From Verrucomicrobiales bacterium (GTDB lineage: Bacteria; Verrucomicrobiota; Verrucomicrobiia; Verrucomicrobiales; DEV007), in NCBI GenBank assembly GCA_012960505.1, contig DUBC01000011.1, positions 99,223-141,961 of the forward strand: 42,739 bases of DNA. The letters are read 5' to 3'. A program made the position numbers and the translations under genes. A model generated the notes under the pieces. The model was given only the letters and a program-made list of their open reading frames with translations, did not search any database and had not been told where the DNA came from. Below, piece after piece: positions 42,034 through 42,739 of the stretch; the stretch's first letter is position 1; each line of letters starts with the position of its first letter.

Positions 42034-42066
42034 GAAAGACCTTGGTAATTTTAGGATTTTTTCTTA

Positions 42067-42107
42067 CCCCGTACCCTGACCCATGATTCATGGTCAGTTG
42101 TTTGGGG
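42067..42107. repeat. Intergenic imperfect palindrome, copy 3 (best preserved)
   Basis: Outer CCCC (42067-42070) and GGGG (42104-42107) flank TGACCCATGA (42077-42086) and TCATGGTCA (42088-42096). The left arm has one extra C, so the inner arms pair with a single bulged base. This echoes the attC-like layout at 39401, but the element is only 41 bases long. It lies 33 bases after the stop of the first SHD1-MORN gene. Confidence 0.75.
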
Positions 42108-42305
42108 ATCGAAAGCTATGAGTCACAGTTCCCATTATAATCTGCGGTGGATTTTGTAATTGGTCGGTTTGTTGTGGGGTGTTAGGGTTTTGGAATGAGG
42201 ATTCTACTACTCTTTTTCTTTGTTCTTGGATCAGTGTGTCATGCAGAGCTAAGAACTTGGACTGCTGTTAATGGCAAAGAAGTGGAAGCTGAATTCGTAT
42301 CTAAC
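42075..42305 (+). repeat. Long direct repeat, unit B
   Basis: This is the counterpart of 41136-41367. It covers the palindrome core, the approximately 95-base upstream region and the first 37 codons of the second SHD1-MORN gene. Downstream the similarity weakens, then returns at AAAGGTTCAGA in the MORN part. Confidence 0.88.
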
Positions 42306-42701
42306 GAAAAAGGGATTGTTAAACTTAAGCTGAAGTCGGGAAAAATCTTTGAGGTTCCTATTGCCAAGTTATCGAAAGAAGATAATGAGTTTATTAGTTA
42401 TTTGGCTAAACCAGATGGCGTTCCTGAGGAAAAATTAGAACGGCGTAAAGGTATCATTTATCTGAAAGGTTCAGATACTCCTTACACAGGTAAATCTTTC
42501 GAATTGAATGAAAATGGGCAGAAGAAGGGGGAAGTAAACATGAAAGACGGCAAGCCTGATGGGTTAGTCTTTGGTTGGTATGAAAATGGAAAGAAGAAGG
42601 CGGAAGCGACCTACAAGGACGGTGAAAAGGTCGAAGGTTTCGCAAAGTATTGGAACAGCAAAGGCGAGCCTGTTGATTCAATAGGAGAATCCAATAAATA
42701 A
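42195..42701 (+). CDS. Secreted SHD1 domain protein with two MORN-type repeats (paralogue)
   Basis: The 168-residue protein has the same signal peptide (ending VCHA) and SHD1 domain (RTWTAVNGKEVEAEFVS, FEVPIAKLSKEDNEFI) as the gene at 41257. Two MORN_2 repeats follow at about 97-146 (NENGQKKGEVNMKDGKPDGL, WYENGKKKAEATYKDGE). The linker is shorter and three repeats fewer are present, so it arose by duplication followed by repeat loss, or its sister gained repeats. The stop at 42699-42701 precedes another CCCCGTACCC element at the window edge. Confidence 0.85.
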   Translation: MRILLLFFFVLGSVCHAELRTWTAVNGKEVEAEFVSNEKGIVKLKLKSGKIFEVPIAKLSKEDNEFISYLAKPDGVPEEKLERRKGIIYLKGSDTPYTGKSFELNENGQKKGEVNMKDGKPDGLVFGWYENGKKKAEATYKDGEKVEGFAKYWNSKGEPVDSIGESNK

Positions 42702-42712
42702 CCCACGATGAA

Positions 42713-42739
42713 CCCCGTACCCTTATTCCTGCTCGCCAT
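42713..42739. repeat. Intergenic element, copy 4 (cut by window end)
   Basis: CCCCGTACCCT at 42713-42723 is identical to the left end of the copy at 42067. The following TATTCCTGCTCGCC departs from the palindrome seen in the other copies. It lies 12 bases after the stop of the second SHD1-MORN gene, the same relative place as the other copies. Confidence 0.55.

Overview
The window is a chromosomal segment from a bacterium that most resembles the Verrucomicrobia/PVC group. This is inferred from gene content, not from a marker search. The PVC-style genes include two secreted DUF1501 proteins, a PSCyt1-DUF1549-DUF1553 protein, a very large lamin-tail/CotH protein, a type I sulfatase, a YbhE-lactonase/DUF1080 fusion, SHD1-domain proteins, trypsin/PDZ proteins and a BspA-type leucine-rich-repeat protein. 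Base composition is moderately AT-rich.

Layout. (1) 1-4849: the end of the spc/alpha ribosomal region in the order [rplO tail]-secY-map-(small ORF)-rpmJ-rpsM-rpsK-rpsD, closed by a strong hairpin terminator. rpoA and rplQ do not follow rpsD. S11 carries a 129-residue Lys/Glu/Pro heptad-repeat extension. (2) 4885-11062: two tandem Cys/Met-metabolism PLP enzymes (the second resembles fungal cystathionine gamma-synthases), an initiator-like tRNA-Met(CAT), an M29 aminopeptidase and a UvrD/PcrA helicase. (3) 11063-21611: a degraded DUF1501 3' end, an intact DUF1501 gene, the 1366-residue lamin-tail/CotH protein, and a PSD1-DUF1501 operon on the minus strand. (4) 21787-27631: a non-canonical Nramp-like transporter, then a minus-strand module of membrane protein, ABC ATPase, FtsX/MacB-type permease and lipoprotein. 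An in-frame TAG separates ATPase and permease, and the permease has no standard start codon covering its conserved N-terminus. (5) 27716-38831: lactonase-DUF1080, a sodium/solute symporter, FMN split-barrel protein, VTT/DedA-like protein, an active-site-complete trypsin-PDZ-PDZ protease, a related pseudoprotease with its PDZ domain nested inside the protease fold, a Gfo/Idh/MocA oxidoreductase, a membrane VWA protein and a sulfatase.

(6) 38832-42739 looks different. It has short genes, all on the plus strand, encoding small membrane or secreted proteins: a 2-TM protein, a BspA LRR protein, a 1-TM protein and two SHD1-MORN paralogues. They are separated by recurring imperfect palindromes. The first palindrome, overlapping the stop codon of the 2-TM gene, has the layout of an integron attC site: a 14-bp stem with one extrahelical base and outer core-like boxes. 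No integrase is visible, so a gene-cassette array is a hypothesis. It is the part of the window most likely to hold something undescribed.

CDS coordinates include the stop codon. Starts were moved from the longest ORF where homology, signal peptide or ribosome-binding site argued for it.
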